64,000 nt of DNA from the NCBI RefSeq assembly GCF_003265705.1, contig NW_020313005.1, forward strand, positions 22,904,350 through 22,968,349, written 5' to 3'. Below, in pieces: positions 54,213-64,000 of the stretch (within the stretch, counting starts at the first letter, position 1; the number at the start of each line of letters is the position of its first letter). Under the pieces are notes generated by a model. It was not told the DNA's origin. It worked only from the letters and a program-made list of their open reading frames with translations, and ran no database searches. A program made the translations under genes and the position numbers. Source of the DNA: Callorhinus ursinus. Lineage: Eukaryota > Chordata > Mammalia > Carnivora > Otariidae.

Positions 54213-54862
54213 GTATTGTGTCCCCCAAACAAAATATGCTGAAGTCCTAACCCCTAATACCTCAGAATATAACCTTGGTTTAAAATAGGGTTGTTGTAGA
54301 TGTAACCAATTAAGATGAAGCTAGATTGGAGTAGGGTAGCCAATTAATCCAGTGTGACTAGTGTACTTATAAGAAGAGGAGAGAGGGGCGCCTGGGTGGC
54401 TCCGTCTGTTAAGTATCTGACTCTTGATCAGGTCATGATCTCTGGGTCCTGGGGTCGAGCCCTTCGTTGGGCTCCACAGTGAGCTTGGAGAGCCTGCTTG
54501 TCCCTCTCCCTCTGCTCCTCCCCACACTCTCTCTCTCTCTCTCTGAAATAAATAAATTAATAATTTTTAAGAGAAAAGAAGAGGAGGAGGAGAGAGACAC
54601 AGGGAGAAGATGCACATGTGGTGACAGAGACAAAGATTGGAGTGATGTAGCTACAAGCCAAGGAACACCAAAGATTGCCCATAAACACTAGCAACTAGGA
54701 AGAGGCAGGGAAGGATTCTCCCTCACAGCTTTCAAAGGAAGCATGACCCTGCTAACACCTTGATTTTGGACTTCTGCCCTCTAGGACTATGGGACGATCA
54801 ATTCCTATTGTTTTAAGCCACCCAATTAGTAGTTGATTATTATGGTAGCTCTAGGAAACTAA
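54213..54862 (+). mobile_element. ERVL-MaLR (MLT1-type) solo LTR, interrupted by a CAN SINE
   Basis: TGTGTCCCCCAAACAAAATATGC ... CTAACCCCTAATACCTCAG ... CTTATAAGAAGAGGAG, then SINE, then AGACACAGGGAGAAGATGC ... TGATGTAGCTACAAGCCAAGG ... CTTGATTTTGGACTTCTGCCC ... GTTTTAAGCCACCCAATTAGTAG ... CTCTAGGAAACTAAC is a sense MLT1-type LTR, opposite in orientation to that at 19.6 kb. No internal retroviral coding region. Confidence 0.88.
54371..54586 (+). mobile_element. CAN SINE, older subtype, inside the LTR
   Basis: GGGGCGCCTGGGTGGCTCCGTC at about 54384, GACTCTTGATCAGGTCATG, GGTCGAGCCCTTCGTTGGGC, short (TC)n and AAATAAATAAATTAAT. AAGAAGAGGAG at 54371-54381 and 54576-54586 is the target duplication. 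The two LTR halves rejoin across it. Confidence 0.95.
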
Positions 54863-55373
54863 CCCAGAGCACTCCCTTATTTTCCAGTAGTACAAGGTGT
54901 TCTAGGCTCATCTTGTATGGGACTTCCCTCAGTCCTAGAATCAGCCACTTCTTCCAAGGATTCCTGGCTCCTTCTATTAGTAATGGTATTAGAAACCAGA
55001 ATCTGGATGCTAAGTGTGCTTTTTTGCCACTGGAGTGTTGTTGCTTTTAGGCCTTCCCAAGGACTTTCTAGCCACCTCCTTTTGCTTATCTGTAACTTTT
55101 ACTCCAACAGTGAGAAACCTCGTTTCCACCATCCATCCACCACTCACCTAATTGTTCAACTCCAGTGTACAAATACAGCAGATCAGAATTGTTAACCCAG
55201 GGATTCCTTTTTAAATTCACACAAAAGATTCTGTATAGACTGGTAGCATCTCTGCAGCCCCCCAAACTGCTTTTCCTCCCTGCAATCTCTGTACTCTCTC
55301 CCCACCTTCATCTTCTCTAACATCAAACCTTGTCTCAAAAGGATCCGCTGTTATTGGTTATTTAACCTTCACA
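54863..55373. other. Unique non-coding sequence
   Basis: Nothing recognised; 92-residue plus-strand frame without domain. Confidence 0.4.
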
Positions 55374-55705
55374 TTAGTCAGGATAAGCAAGGCTAAGTAC
55401 AAGAAGAAATGAACGTCAAAATCTCAGCTTTGCTGAACATGACAAAGCTTTATTTCTTATTCACATCAAATTCTGATTCCGTTTGGGCACCTTCCTCCAC
55501 CTCTAGCTTTATCATTTTGAACTTGTGGCCTGCAAAGTGAGGACTGGGGAAGAAGAGAGCACAAGATCGGGACATTTTAAAGACCCAGACCTGGAAGTCA
55601 CCTACCTTCCTTCAGCCCGCGTGCCTATGACCAGAACTGTCTCATGGCCTGAAGCTAGTTTGGGGAGGCGGGGCCATGGGAGTCTCCCTGCAAGCTCAGG
55701 AAAAA
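55374..55705 (-). repeat. Ancient LTR- or transposon-like relic (family not named)
   Basis: AGTCAGGATAAGCAAGGCTAAG ... CAAAATCTCAGCTTTGCTGAACATGACAAAGCTTTATTTCTTATTCAC ... TGACCAGAACTGTCTCATGGCC resembles the common old phrase 'CAAAATCTCAGTGGCTTAACACAATAAAGGTTTATTTCTTGCTCAC ... GACCAGAACTAGTCACATGGCC'. Orientation is tentative. Confidence 0.55.
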
Positions 55706-56284
55706 GGAATCCATCACTGAGCACATTGCAGCATCTCTGCCTTAATCTCTGTGTGAATTTTGGTCAATGTGTTCACTCCGTCCAAACCAGTTTTACTTTA
55801 AGTCTTATTTTAACTTTGTAACAAGAAAGGAACTTGTTTGTAATAAAGGAATTTTAAATAAGGGAGAAGAGAAGGGGTAGTTTAGGAAATCTTTTTAGTG
55901 CCCCGTCCCCTAAAAAATCTATCATATAGGCAGATTTTTTTCTCCCAATACATAAGGTCAAACTTCTTGATGATATTTGATTTTTTTTAAAAGCTCTATC
56001 ACTTGTTGAGGACTCATCCAAAGCAGCCCTACAATCCGCTTTTATTCTCCAGAGCGAAGGTGGCAAATGAAAGCGGGTGGGCCAGGTGGGTCATAGAGCC
56101 TTTGGGTGTCCTTGCACGATGAGGGAGCCAGAGGGAGTTGGGGGGCACCACTCAAGGGCACCTTCCTTCACGCGATTTCTGGTGTGTTGTAGAATAACAC
56201 AAGCTTTTAACAGAAAGGAAGAGAGTCCCATCCTTCATAAAATTTGAGTCCCAGAAGAAACCTTAAAAATGAGGCCTAAATAAT
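55706..56284. other. Unique non-coding sequence
   Basis: Nothing recognised. Confidence 0.4.
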
Positions 56285-56620
56285 TTTTAAGGGCATGGAA
56301 TGCTTATGATAATCGAACATTAAGGGGGAGAAAAAGTATGAGAAAAAGTACTGTACACACAGTATGATTTCACTCTGCCATATACTATGTGTACAGAGAA
56401 AGCAGAATATACCAAAATAGTAACGATGGTTTTCGCTGGGTGGTGGAGTAATAGGTGTTTTTAATAATCTCATTTGGACTTTTTTTTTTAATTTTATTAT
56501 CTTATGTTAATCACCATACATGACATCATTAGTTTTTGATGGGGTGTTCCATGATTCATTACCTTTTTTCCAAGTTTTCTATACTGAGTATACATGACCC
56601 TTAGAATATGAAAAGAACGC
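56285..56620 (+). mobile_element. Old LINE-1 (L1M-type) 3' end, interrupted
   Basis: TGGAATGCTTATGATAATCG ... CACAGTATGATTTCACTC ... CAAAATAGTAACGATGGTTTTCGCTGGGTGGTGGAGTAATAGG and, past the insertion, TTCCAAGTTTTCTATACTGAG is the 3' region of an ancient L1. Same family as 59.5-60.2 kb. Confidence 0.75.
56481..56562 (-). mobile_element. Short younger LINE-1 3' fragment, antisense
   Basis: T-run then TTATGTTAATCACCATACATGACATCATTAG and GGTGTTCCATGATTCATTAC, about 80 bases, the same 3' terminus as 51.83 kb and 36.3 kb. Target duplication only tentative (ACTTTTTT / ACCTTTTTT). Confidence 0.85.
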
Positions 56621-56634
56621 TTAGAAAAAATTTA

Positions 56635-56770
56635 AAAGATGCCCAATCCAACTCCCTTCCCCATCATGGTATGGGGAAACCAAGGCACAGAGACACTAAA
56701 CGATTGGTTCAACATCACACAGATACTAAATTGAGAGATCAGGAGCCAAAATGCTAGCAAAGACCTTGTT
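56635..56770 (-). repeat. MIR-type relic, antisense
   Basis: GGGGAAACCAAGGCACAGAGACACTAAACG ... AACATCACACAGATACTAAA is reversed MIR. Confidence 0.65.
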
Positions 56771-56960
56771 CTTCTCCACGGTTCCTATTAGAGAGTTTAG
56801 CAAATGTAGGGTCAGCCCTGGGGGAACTCACACCCACGCCACACACACATCCACACACACCCCTGTTCACTCCCGTCCCAAACTTCCAGAGTCAAAAAAA
56901 CGCTTCTGGACCCTCCCTCTATTTTAACCCAGAGGGCTGGGGGCTTTTGCAGTCTCTAAT
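56771..56960. other. Unique sequence with a CACACA-rich patch
   Basis: Short ACACCCACGCCACACACACATCC patch near 56830; nothing else. Confidence 0.4.
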
Positions 56961-57240
56961 AAGGGGAAAGGAACTTTTAGTTAGCATCTGAGATAGGCAG
57001 ACACTGTGCTGGAAGTTTATAACTCACTGAAACCCAATAAGAAGAGTAGGGAAAAGGAGGGTCCAGAAAGGATGACTAACATTTGAACTCACAACAAACT
57101 CAGCCATAAGCCTGCTTCATCCCCATTTTATAGATGAAGAAACTGAGGCACACTCAAGGCCACCAGCGGCAGAGCTAGGATGCAGACTCATCCCAGGCTT
57201 TCTGGCCCAAGGTCCTAGGGGGAACCTCATTACCACTAAG
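56961..57240 (-). repeat. MIR SINE relic, antisense
   Basis: GATAGGCAGACACTGTGCTGG ... CCCCATTTTATAGATGAAGAAACTGAGGCACAC ... GGCAGAGCTAGGATGCAGAC is reversed MIR, with an insertion of unrelated sequence in its middle. Confidence 0.8.
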
Positions 57241-57274
57241 CTTCACTGTTGTACCGTGTTTCAGGTGCCTATTG

Positions 57275-57514
57275 AAAAGCTCCATAGAGGGGCGCCTGGG
57301 TGGCTCAGTCAGTTAAGCATCTGCCTTTGGCCCAGGTCATGATCTCAGGGTTCTGGGATGGAGCCCCACCTCTGGCTCCTCGCCCAGAGGGAAGTCTGCT
57401 TCTCCCTCTGCCCCGCACCCCCTGCTCATGCGCACTCGCTCATGTGCTCGCTGTCACTCTCTCTCTCTCAAATAAATAAATAAAATCTTTAGAAATAAAT
57501 AAATAAAAGCTCCA
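57275..57514 (+). mobile_element. CAN SINE, complete, with 10-bp target-site duplication
   Basis: GGGGCGCCTGGGTGGCTCAGTC from about 57289, AGCCCCACCTCTGGCTCCTC, CT-rich segment, AAATAAATAAATAAAATCTTT. AAAAGCTCCA at 57275-57284 and 57505-57514. Confidence 0.96.
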
Positions 57515-58629
57515 ATACATTTGTGGAACACATGTAAATACCACAGATTGTGTCCTATGCCTGGGATTTCCGTAGGCTCTCAAACTTCACCCTGGAAACA
57601 CCTGTCAGCTTAGCACAGATGGCCTGGCCTGCGTCCCAGGGTGATAGATATGATGCCAGATGTGGACATCTGGCCACTTCTGGGTACCCATTTACCTTTG
57701 TACAGGACATCCCCCAAGCTTGATGCCCTGTCAGAAGGCTGCTCGGGGAAGATATATACTGATGAGAAATCTCAGCCCCCAAATTCATTTTTCAAAGAAG
57801 CCGAGCAAATCTGGTGATTTATTCTCTGTCATTCTGATCCCAGCATATGTTCCACATCAGGTAAGTGAGATAGAAGGGATGGTTCAGCAAACAGTAAGTT
57901 AAAAGAAACCCTGTCAGGCTTCCCCTGAATAGCTGGGTTTTATTTAAAACCACAAAGTAATTAATTACATTGAGTAAAGAGCTCAGGCTCTCTCCTGCAC
58001 ACCCCTTCTCCAGGGTTTTCAGCAGAAGATGCTGGGCTTACATAATCGTACACAAGCCCACGCTAACTTGGGTCCGTGTTTCTTCCTCACTCTCTTCCTT
58101 CTTGTCTGCTGTTTTCCTTTAAATCTGAACCCCTCCCTGTCTCTCTCTCTCTGTGCGTCCGGCCCATGGTCCCTCTCCTAATCCCTTTCTCTCTCTGCCC
58201 TTCGCTGTGACTCCTGTGTCTGGTCCCAGAAGCACCGTCCTCCCTTCCACCCATAACATGGCTTTTCCTGTCGGTGCCTTGACGCCAAACTCAGCTCAGC
58301 TCAGCTCAGCACCCGACCCCCAGCTCTGCCTCTGGTGAATGACCTAGAACTTGTTCAACTTGTTCTCTCCATCCCTGCCAGCTCTGTCTCTTCCTGAAGG
58401 TACACATGATGGCAGAGCCCTCGGTTCAATTGATTGCGCTTGATCCTAAGAAGGGAGTGGTATGGCACGTGACCAGTTCGTGGCACCCGGAGCACCATCT
58501 GAGTAAGAGACCACTTTATGCTGACTGTAGCTGGCTACCGTATTGACTGTTGTGGCTGGGGTCCTGTAGATGGATAGATGGAAGGAAGGGAAGAAGAAAG
58601 GAAGGAAGGAGATGATCAGTCCATTCTTA
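57515..58629. other. Unique non-coding sequence
   Basis: A conserved-looking AT-rich patch (AGTAATTAATTACATTGAG, about 57956-57974) and four TCAGC pentamers at 58291-58310. No gene recognised. Confidence 0.4.
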
Positions 58630-59250
58630 CATTCATTCAAAAAGCATTTATTAAGCACCTGTTGTACGCTAAGCTTCATGCCAGGTGTTGAGAATATGGA
58701 CCTAAAATAAAACATGGTGCTGCTTCTCACCAATCTAGTCGGGGAGATACACATGCAAACAAGTGTTACAACAAAACGGGAGACTTGTTGCAAGTAGTGG
58801 TTGCGCAAGATCCGAGGTCTATGGAAGGACATGATAACATTGCTTGGGTGGGGTAGATGGAAGAGAGTGTGAAAATAGGTTTCCTGGGAGACACTTCTGC
58901 AGACAAACAAGGAGGGAAAGGAAAACAAGGAAGAAAATGGGAAGAGGAAGCATAGCCCTGTTCAAGACACAGAGGAATAAAGGGCTGAGTTCTCTTAAGA
59001 GACCCGCTGGTAGAGAAGGGCGGGGACAGAGTGGAGTGGGTGATGAAGCCACAGGGTCTCAGGAGCAGGTCATGGAGCCTTAGAAGCCTTACCAAGGAGT
59101 CCAGACTGAGCATCCAGTCAGTGGGAAGCAACCAAAGACAGAAGCAAGGGAATGACATGGTCCATCTTGCAATTTTTGATAAATCCCTCTGGCAGGTGTA
59201 TAGATTGGCTGGAGACAACTGTCCAGGTAAGGAATGATAGGGCTATACAC
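58630..59250 (+). repeat. Ancient mammal-wide repeat relic (class uncertain)
   Basis: CATTCATTCAAAAAGCATTTATTAAGCACCTGTTGTACGC ... GGTGTTGAGAATATGG ... CTCAGGAGCAGGTCATGGAGCC ... GTCAGTGGGAAGCAACC ... AGGGAATGACATGGTCC ... TCCCTCTGGCAGGTGTATAG matches the same old phrase family as 15.7 and 47.6 kb ('GGCCAGATCATG ... GGAAGCCATTGG ... GAGTGACATGATC ... ATCACTCTGGCTGC'). A minus-strand 160-residue frame across it is not a gene. Confidence 0.7.
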
Positions 59251-59524
59251 AGATGGCAGGGGCATTTGCAGAGCGCTGGCCACTGGGCTAGGTGCTCCTA
59301 TACGTATCATCTCGTGTATGTTCAGAAGCACGTAAACAGCTGCATAGCTCATCACAGCAACACTGAGCACAGACATCTGGTAGGCTATCGAATACTAAGA
59401 ATGTTAGTTCTTCTCCGCTGAAATGATATAGATGGGTCCTTTAATGGAATTGAAATAGCTTGTCTTGGTGTTTACACAGACTAAGTGATAGCTTTTGTTC
59501 AAAAAGAGCTAACATGGCACTCTT
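59251..59524. repeat. Probable MIR/L2-age relic
   Basis: GGCATTTGCAGAGCGCTGGCCACTGGGCTAGGTGC ... CGTATCATCTCGTGTATG resembles 'TATGTGCCAGGCACTGTGCTAGGTGC ... ATTATCTCATTTA'. Confidence 0.5.
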
Positions 59525-60215
59525 CATACCCCGCTTGTGGGAATCTGTGTTGGCACAGCCTTTCTGGAGAGCATCAGGGCCGTACTTCTCAAAACCTATG
59601 AAATATGCAACTTTTGTTCCAGCCATTTCTATTCTAGAAATTCAGACTAACAAAAAAATTGGGGATGTGTGCAAAGATTTAGCTAAAAGGATATTTATGG
59701 CAGCTTTGTTGTCATAGTAAAAGACAAATTGCAACAATTGAGGCGTGGCTTAATACATTCTAGCAGAACTGTACAGTGGCAGAGTCTTCGGCCATGAAAT
59801 GCCATGGTGTGGAAGTATATTCAGAGACATGGAAAGACATTCACATCGATTTGGACCCTCTTCAAAGACGCAGTCTAAATGAAAATGGGTGATCACTATG
59901 CAAACACAGCTTCAAGACAAACTCCTTGCACTAGTTTCCAATGTAATTTTAAGTGAAAAAGCAAGAGACAGAACAACATATATAGTATGATACCATTTTA
60001 ATTAAAAAGAAAAATATGCGCATGTGAATCTCATGAATATACAGCCCTAGAAAGGGCGGCGGGGTATCTACTGAAACGTTCTCTGTGTTTATCACTGTGG
60101 AGAATCATAGGGGGTTAGGTAATTTTAATTTAATCTTTTGGGTTGTCTCTAGGATTTTTTTAATGTTTTTATACAATGAGCATGTATTTCTTATATTAAA
60201 AAAAAAAAAAGAGGA
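59525..60215 (+). mobile_element. Old LINE-1 (L1M-type) 3' end
   Basis: CACAGCCTTTCTGGAGAGC ... GGATATTTATGGCAGCTTTG (decayed ORF2 'MFIAAL') ... ACATGGAAAGACATTCACATCG ... ATTTTAAGTGAAAAAGCAAGAGAC ... GTATGATACCATTTTAATTAA ... ACAATGAGCATGTATTTCTTATA and an A-run is an ancient L1 tail. Confidence 0.82.
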
Positions 60216-60264
60216 GAATGGGGGAAGGAAGCCCATCATAGTCCGTACAGCTGAGCAGTGGGTC

Positions 60265-60425
60265 AGTCTGCCTTCCCCCATTGTTTCGTTTATTCACCCA
60301 TCATGCTTGATGTACCGACTACTTCTAGGCGTCCTGGGATGTACCAGGGTTACAAGGATAATTAAGCATGGGTCTTGTCCTCTGGGAACTCACAATCTAA
60401 CAAGGAGATTGATTAATAGGTGAAT
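60265..60425 (+). repeat. Ancient repeat relic
   Basis: GTTTATTCACCCATCATGC ... GGGTTACAAGGATAATTAAGC ... CTGGGAACTCACAATCTAACAAGG has the 'GGGATACAAAGATGAATAAGACA ... AAGGAGCTCACAGTCTAGTGG' wording. Confidence 0.6.
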
Positions 60426-60905
60426 AGTTACAATGTTATAACCTGTTTTACATGTTATAATGGCATGATAGGTAGAAATATTTACGTGGTTTTGTGGGCT
60501 CACAGATGAGTCTGGGTTTATCTTGTAGGTGGTAAAAAATGACTTGCGTTGGGTTGCTACAGTTCTGCTCTCCACGCCTCTATCCTGGTCTGGTCTGAGA
60601 GTGGCTGGGAAAGAGGCAGCCTGGTGTTGGAGGTAGGGGATTTTTGCAGGGAGAGCACTGTGCCGGGAGTCAGCTCTAGCCCGGCCCTTCAGTTCACCCA
60701 GAAAGTCTTTGTCGTCTGTGGAGCAAAACTGTGGTGGGTGTACAAGATCTTTCTCTGTCCCCACCTACATTTCCAGCTTCACCTGTACGGTTCCCTTCAT
60801 TAACTCCACATTCCTGCTTCACACCTGAACTGTCACTCCTTTAGACCTTCTAGACCCCTGAACAACTTGGTGCCTTTAAACACATTGTTCTCTTTACCTC
60901 CAACC
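60426..60905. other. Unique non-coding sequence
   Basis: Nothing recognised beyond an AT-rich stretch with internal TAACATGTTATA-like symmetry near 60430-60460. Confidence 0.4.
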
Positions 60906-61125
60906 CGGGGTTTTTCCACCTCTTGACAACACTGGCATTTGGGGCCAGATAATTCTTGGATGTGGGGGTCTGTCCAGGGCCTGTGCATCGGAGGATGTTT
61001 GCACCATCCCTGGCCTCCACTCATTAGATGCAGGAACGTCCCTCCAGTCATGGCAATCAAAAATGCCTCCAGACTGTGTCAAATGTCCCCTGGGGAGCAA
61101 AACTGTCCCAGGTTGAGAAGCACTG
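60906..61125 (-). mobile_element. MER5A non-autonomous hAT DNA transposon, antisense
   Basis: On the minus strand the element reads CAGTGCTTCTCAACCTGGGA ... CCCCAGGGGACATTTGACAC ... TCTGGAGGCATTTTTGATTG ... AGGCCAGGGATGGTGC ... AAGAATTATCTGGCCCCAAATGCCAGTG and ends near GTGGAAAAACCCC. This matches MER5A, a 190-bp MITE-like element of the hAT-Charlie group with terminal inverted repeats CAGTGGTTCTCAAC. An overlapping 172-residue plus-strand frame (60939-61457) is translated through it and is not a gene. Confidence 0.9.
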
Positions 61126-62029
61126 CCGTCACTGACCACGTGACCTTGGAAAGGTCAGTTACCATCCCTGAGCCTGAGCCCTCATCCCGAAAGCTGGTCC
61201 TTAAAAGTAGACGGAAGCTCCATACATCCCTGTGGTTCTGGCCGACCGAAGTTCTGTCAGCGTTTGCTGGGCTCCTGCCACATGCTCAGCATCACGCGTG
61301 GATGAAGGGGGCACTGGAAAAATCTTGTTCCTCGTCTCTCAAGTTGCTGGGGAAACAAAACCTGTATTTATCAACCAACGAACAAACCTTGAACTGCAGT
61401 GTGTGCGTGGAGTCCTGCTTTGAGGCCCCGAGCATTCCCACCCGGCAGTCCCCCTGATGATGCTGTTCCAGGGTCGTGTGGAGAGGAGACAGTTTTTCTC
61501 TTCACGTTTGAGGTGTGGTAACACTCACAGATGGCAGCGCTGAGGTCTCTCAAGAAGCCGCATGCGGCGTCTATAGTTGCAAATCCAGATTTCTGAGACC
61601 TCCCCACAGGCCTCACATGGACGTGGCTCTCCCGGGCTTCAGTTGGCCCACTCCAGGCGGGGCCGGCTGAGTGTAAGCCCCCGTCCCCAAGGCCCGTCCG
61701 AAAATGCTTCCCCTGGGGAAAAACAGCAGGGCATTCCACTAAGCAATCCTGGGGTTTTCTTTGGATGACTACAGAATTTTAATAGTTTACTTTTGCAACT
61801 CCAAAATCCTTGATTTGTCCCAGAGACTGGTTCAGCTCATGCCAGGGTTTTCCCCCAAGCTTCAGAAGGATGCCCTGCATTGGGTCAAGCGAGGGCCTAT
61901 TGTTAAGAAAGGACTCAGTCCCTCTCAAGGGACCTGGGTTGACCCTAGTGTTTGCTCACCTGGTATTGAAACCCAAGGTGGACCCGGTCTCGAAGCTGGA
62001 GCCCTGCAACACCGGATCTCCTAAGATAT
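61126..62029. other. Unique non-coding sequence
   Basis: First 80 bases may be a MIR edge (ACCACGTGACCTTGGAAAGGTCAG). The rest is unassigned and GC-rich. Confidence 0.4.
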
Positions 62030-62212
62030 ATTGTTATGGCTCTGGTACATCCTCTCATCTGATTCTCACAAACCCCGTGAGAAGGTGACAGCCACTTCAT
62101 TCAGCCAGTAGTTCTGCGAGGTTTCATCGCTTGCTGAAGATGGCTCAGAAGCCGGGACCCAAAGCCCAGATCTTCTGACTCTTTCCAGGGGTACTGCCTG
62201 GCCTCTCAGGAA
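62030..62212 (-). repeat. MIR-type relic, antisense
   Basis: CATCTGATTCTCACAAACCCCGTGAGAAGG ... AAAGCCCAGATCTTCTGACTC matches reversed MIR-like sequence ('CATTTGATCCTCACAACAACCCTGTGAGGT ... AGAGCCCAGATCTTCTGACTCC'). Confidence 0.55.
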
Positions 62213-64000
62213 GCTCCACCTGGAACACACATTCCTTTGCCCGGGCTCTTCGCCCCTCCCTGTGCGGAGTATGAAAAGAGCCACGGAGAGACCAGAGCCA
62301 CTCTTGCAGTGGGCATGAGGGGGATTCCCTGTACACAAGGCTGGGCCACCTTCTAGAGGCCAGGGCCCCCGCAGAGCTGGCAGAGACACAGAAAAGCCCC
62401 CAAAGGGAAGGGTACTCCACAAGCCCCCAAGCCAGCCTAACTGCTCAAGGGGGGCTTCCCCAGGCCCCTACCCTGCTGCCTCAGGAGCCTGGCCCCCGAC
62501 CCACAGGAAGGGTTGGTGTCTGTCAAGCCACAGAAGTCAGGGGTCTTGAGGCAGCCTGTTTCTCCAAGTTCTGCAGGTAAAAAGAACAGGGACATGGCCG
62601 GTGTGGTGTGTGAGAGAGCCGGAAACTTTCCTTGGAAGGAAGACAATTGGAATCCCACCCAGCCTGGCTCCCCCAGCTTGGTTCCCTCATCTAGAAGAAG
62701 CAAGTAAGAGCATTTGCCCCTCCAAGGTATCCGACCTAAAAATAAAAATTTAAAAATCACATCCACCAAATATATTTTCTAGTAGCTGGTCCACGAAAGG
62801 CAATTTTTTTATTAGGAAATATTTCTTGAGCACTTCCTATGCAGCAGGGTGAATAAGACAAGCTCAGTGCTGCCTCCATGGCCTGGAGACCAGGCTGGGC
62901 CCGAGTGGGCTGCTCAGGCTAGCTTAGAGGGATGGATTGGGGAAGCTCAGAGGAGGGGCACAGCTGTCATGGGAGGAAAAGGGAAGTGACACTGTCCCAG
63001 GACTCGTATTTATCTCCTAGGGAGGGAAGATGGGCACCTCCATCAAGGAGGTACCACTGCCGGCCTCCCTTATACCAAGTTTACTCTATCAGAAGTGTCC
63101 GTGCTGCTGGGAAAGATTATGTGACTCGGTGCTTAACTCAGTGGGACTGGGGAGAATTCCATTTTGCTGTCGGGCCCCAAGGTCCAATCCATCTGAATTT
63201 TTAAGCCGATTGACTCTTTTAAGTGAATGCATCTGGCAAGCACCTTCTTTTGCTTGCCTCTCATGGTTTTGCATATTTTTTTGGCATATCAGTTGGAGGT
63301 GAATGCGTGATTTCTAAGAATGAGCAGCTGTTCTGGGACCTGGGAGTTCGGTATGTGTTGTGTGCCCCAGTTGCTTAGAAATACTCCAGTGTCCTGGACA
63401 ACTGGTTATCAAAAGCATCTTGAGGAACTCGGTCATTATTTTTACGAAGATGAACCACATTGTGGAGTGCTGGGGTCCAGCCGCGGGCCCATCCCGGGGT
63501 CCTGTGGGGGTTGGGAAGCTTACAGACTGTGTCCAGGCCTTGGTATAGAGCAGCACCTTGAAAAATAGAAGCTTTGCAGAGTGTGAGGCCCAGCTGCAGC
63601 TGGAGCCGGCTTGTCAGCTTGCTTCCCTGTGATGAGGCAGATCCAATTGGCTCAGAAGATAGGTCAGCGTCTGGGAGAGCGCCCTGCCCCGGAGAGATCC
63701 ACCCAGCCCAAGGGCTCAGCTGTCCAAAGGAGAATTGTTCCAACTGGAGCTAAAAGAACTTGACGGGAGCCCCATTCTGCCTAGAGGGGAGACCCAGGTC
63801 GTACAAATGCAGTATTGGGGTATAGGAGTGTGCAACCCAAATCCACCCTCAACCCCTCACCCCCATTTGCACACTGCAAATACGCACACTACACTTGGCT
63901 TGAGGGAGGGCACACATGGTGTCCTGGGTATGGGTAGCCCAGAGCTCTGAAGACCAAAGCAAAATGCCATCATTGAAGTCAATCCTAACCGCTTCCAAGG
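62213..64000. other. Unique non-coding sequence to the window end
   Basis: A piece at 62807-62900 (AAATATTTCTTGAGCACTTCCTATGC) has the old mammal-wide repeat wording. The remainder (GC-moderate, several opposing frames of 60-122 residues at 62.1-63.7 kb) shows no domain or exon structure I can defend. Confidence 0.4.

Noticed and set aside
53897..54250. 117-residue plus-strand frame with hydrophobic segments
   Set aside because: It is translated antisense to an old L1 3' UTR.
58291..58310. TCAGC pentamers reminiscent of immunoglobulin switch repeats
   Set aside because: Only four units, no G-rich strand bias over kilobases, no immunoglobulin constant gene nearby.
58446..59218. 160- and 150-residue minus-strand frames
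   Set aside because: They cross an ancient repeat and contain simple purine/pyrimidine runs.
60939..61457. 172-residue plus-strand open frame
   Set aside because: Runs through the MER5A transposon in antisense.
1..64000. CRISPR array, operon, prophage or other prokaryotic system
   Set aside because: The DNA is mammalian. Tandem repeats are microsatellites without unique spacers of constant length.
1..64000. tRNA genes from the SINE heads
   Set aside because: The A- and B-box-like words belong to tRNA-Lys-derived CAN SINEs; no intact cloverleaf with a proper anticodon arm was found.

Overview
The window is mammalian nuclear DNA from a carnivoran. The diagnostic evidence is twelve copies of the Carnivora-specific tRNA-Lys-derived SINE (CAN SINE / SINEC), most with readable target-site duplications, plus young LINE-1 3' ends of the kind found in dog, bear, seal and mustelid genomes. 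A caniform species is likely, but I cannot resolve the family from sequence alone. The dispersed (not clustered) CpG dinucleotides, the many AC, TTCC and ATGG microsatellites, and the 10-N assembly gap at 10149-10158 fit a vertebrate draft or chromosome assembly. Nothing is prokaryotic or viral in layout.

I found no protein-coding gene, no exon I can defend and no intact structural RNA gene. The open frames present are short, lack homology I recognise, and often run through repeats. The only recognisable protein sequence is the C-terminal end of a LINE-1 ORF2 inside a 5'-truncated L1 at 35471-36301. The window is therefore intergenic or deep intronic; sequence alone does not separate these.

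Layout. 1-15 kb: unique sequence with ancient MIR/L2 relics, five CAN SINEs (two in an unusual tandem sharing one target sequence at 12032-12380), an old LTR-like block near 5.1-5.8 kb and the ATGG array with the assembly gap. 15-32.4 kb: no CAN SINE or young L1 at all, only ancient repeats (MIR, L2, one MLT1-type LTR) and stretches that look like conserved non-coding sequence, the best at about 31.0-31.3 kb. 32-45 kb: CAN SINEs, TTCC microsatellites, two L1 3' insertions and an old antisense L1. 45-51 kb: old low-copy repeats, one SINE and unique sequence. 51.5-57.5 kb: a layered graveyard where young L1 fragments and SINEs interrupt much older L1 and MLT1-type elements. It includes a perfect 41-bp repeat shared by two sites 2.06 kb apart. 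57.5-64 kb: mostly unique sequence, an old L1M tail and a MER5A DNA-transposon relic.

There are no genes here to work together. If the window has a function it is most likely regulatory, and my candidates rest on composition and motif content only; alignment to other mammals would settle them. I did not find a new biological system. The points most worth checking are the 41-bp templated duplication, the double-3'-UTR L1, the tandem SINEs with a tripled target site, and the conserved-looking blocks, two of which (11.4 and 12.7 kb) contain a diverged copy of the same roughly 47-bp sequence.
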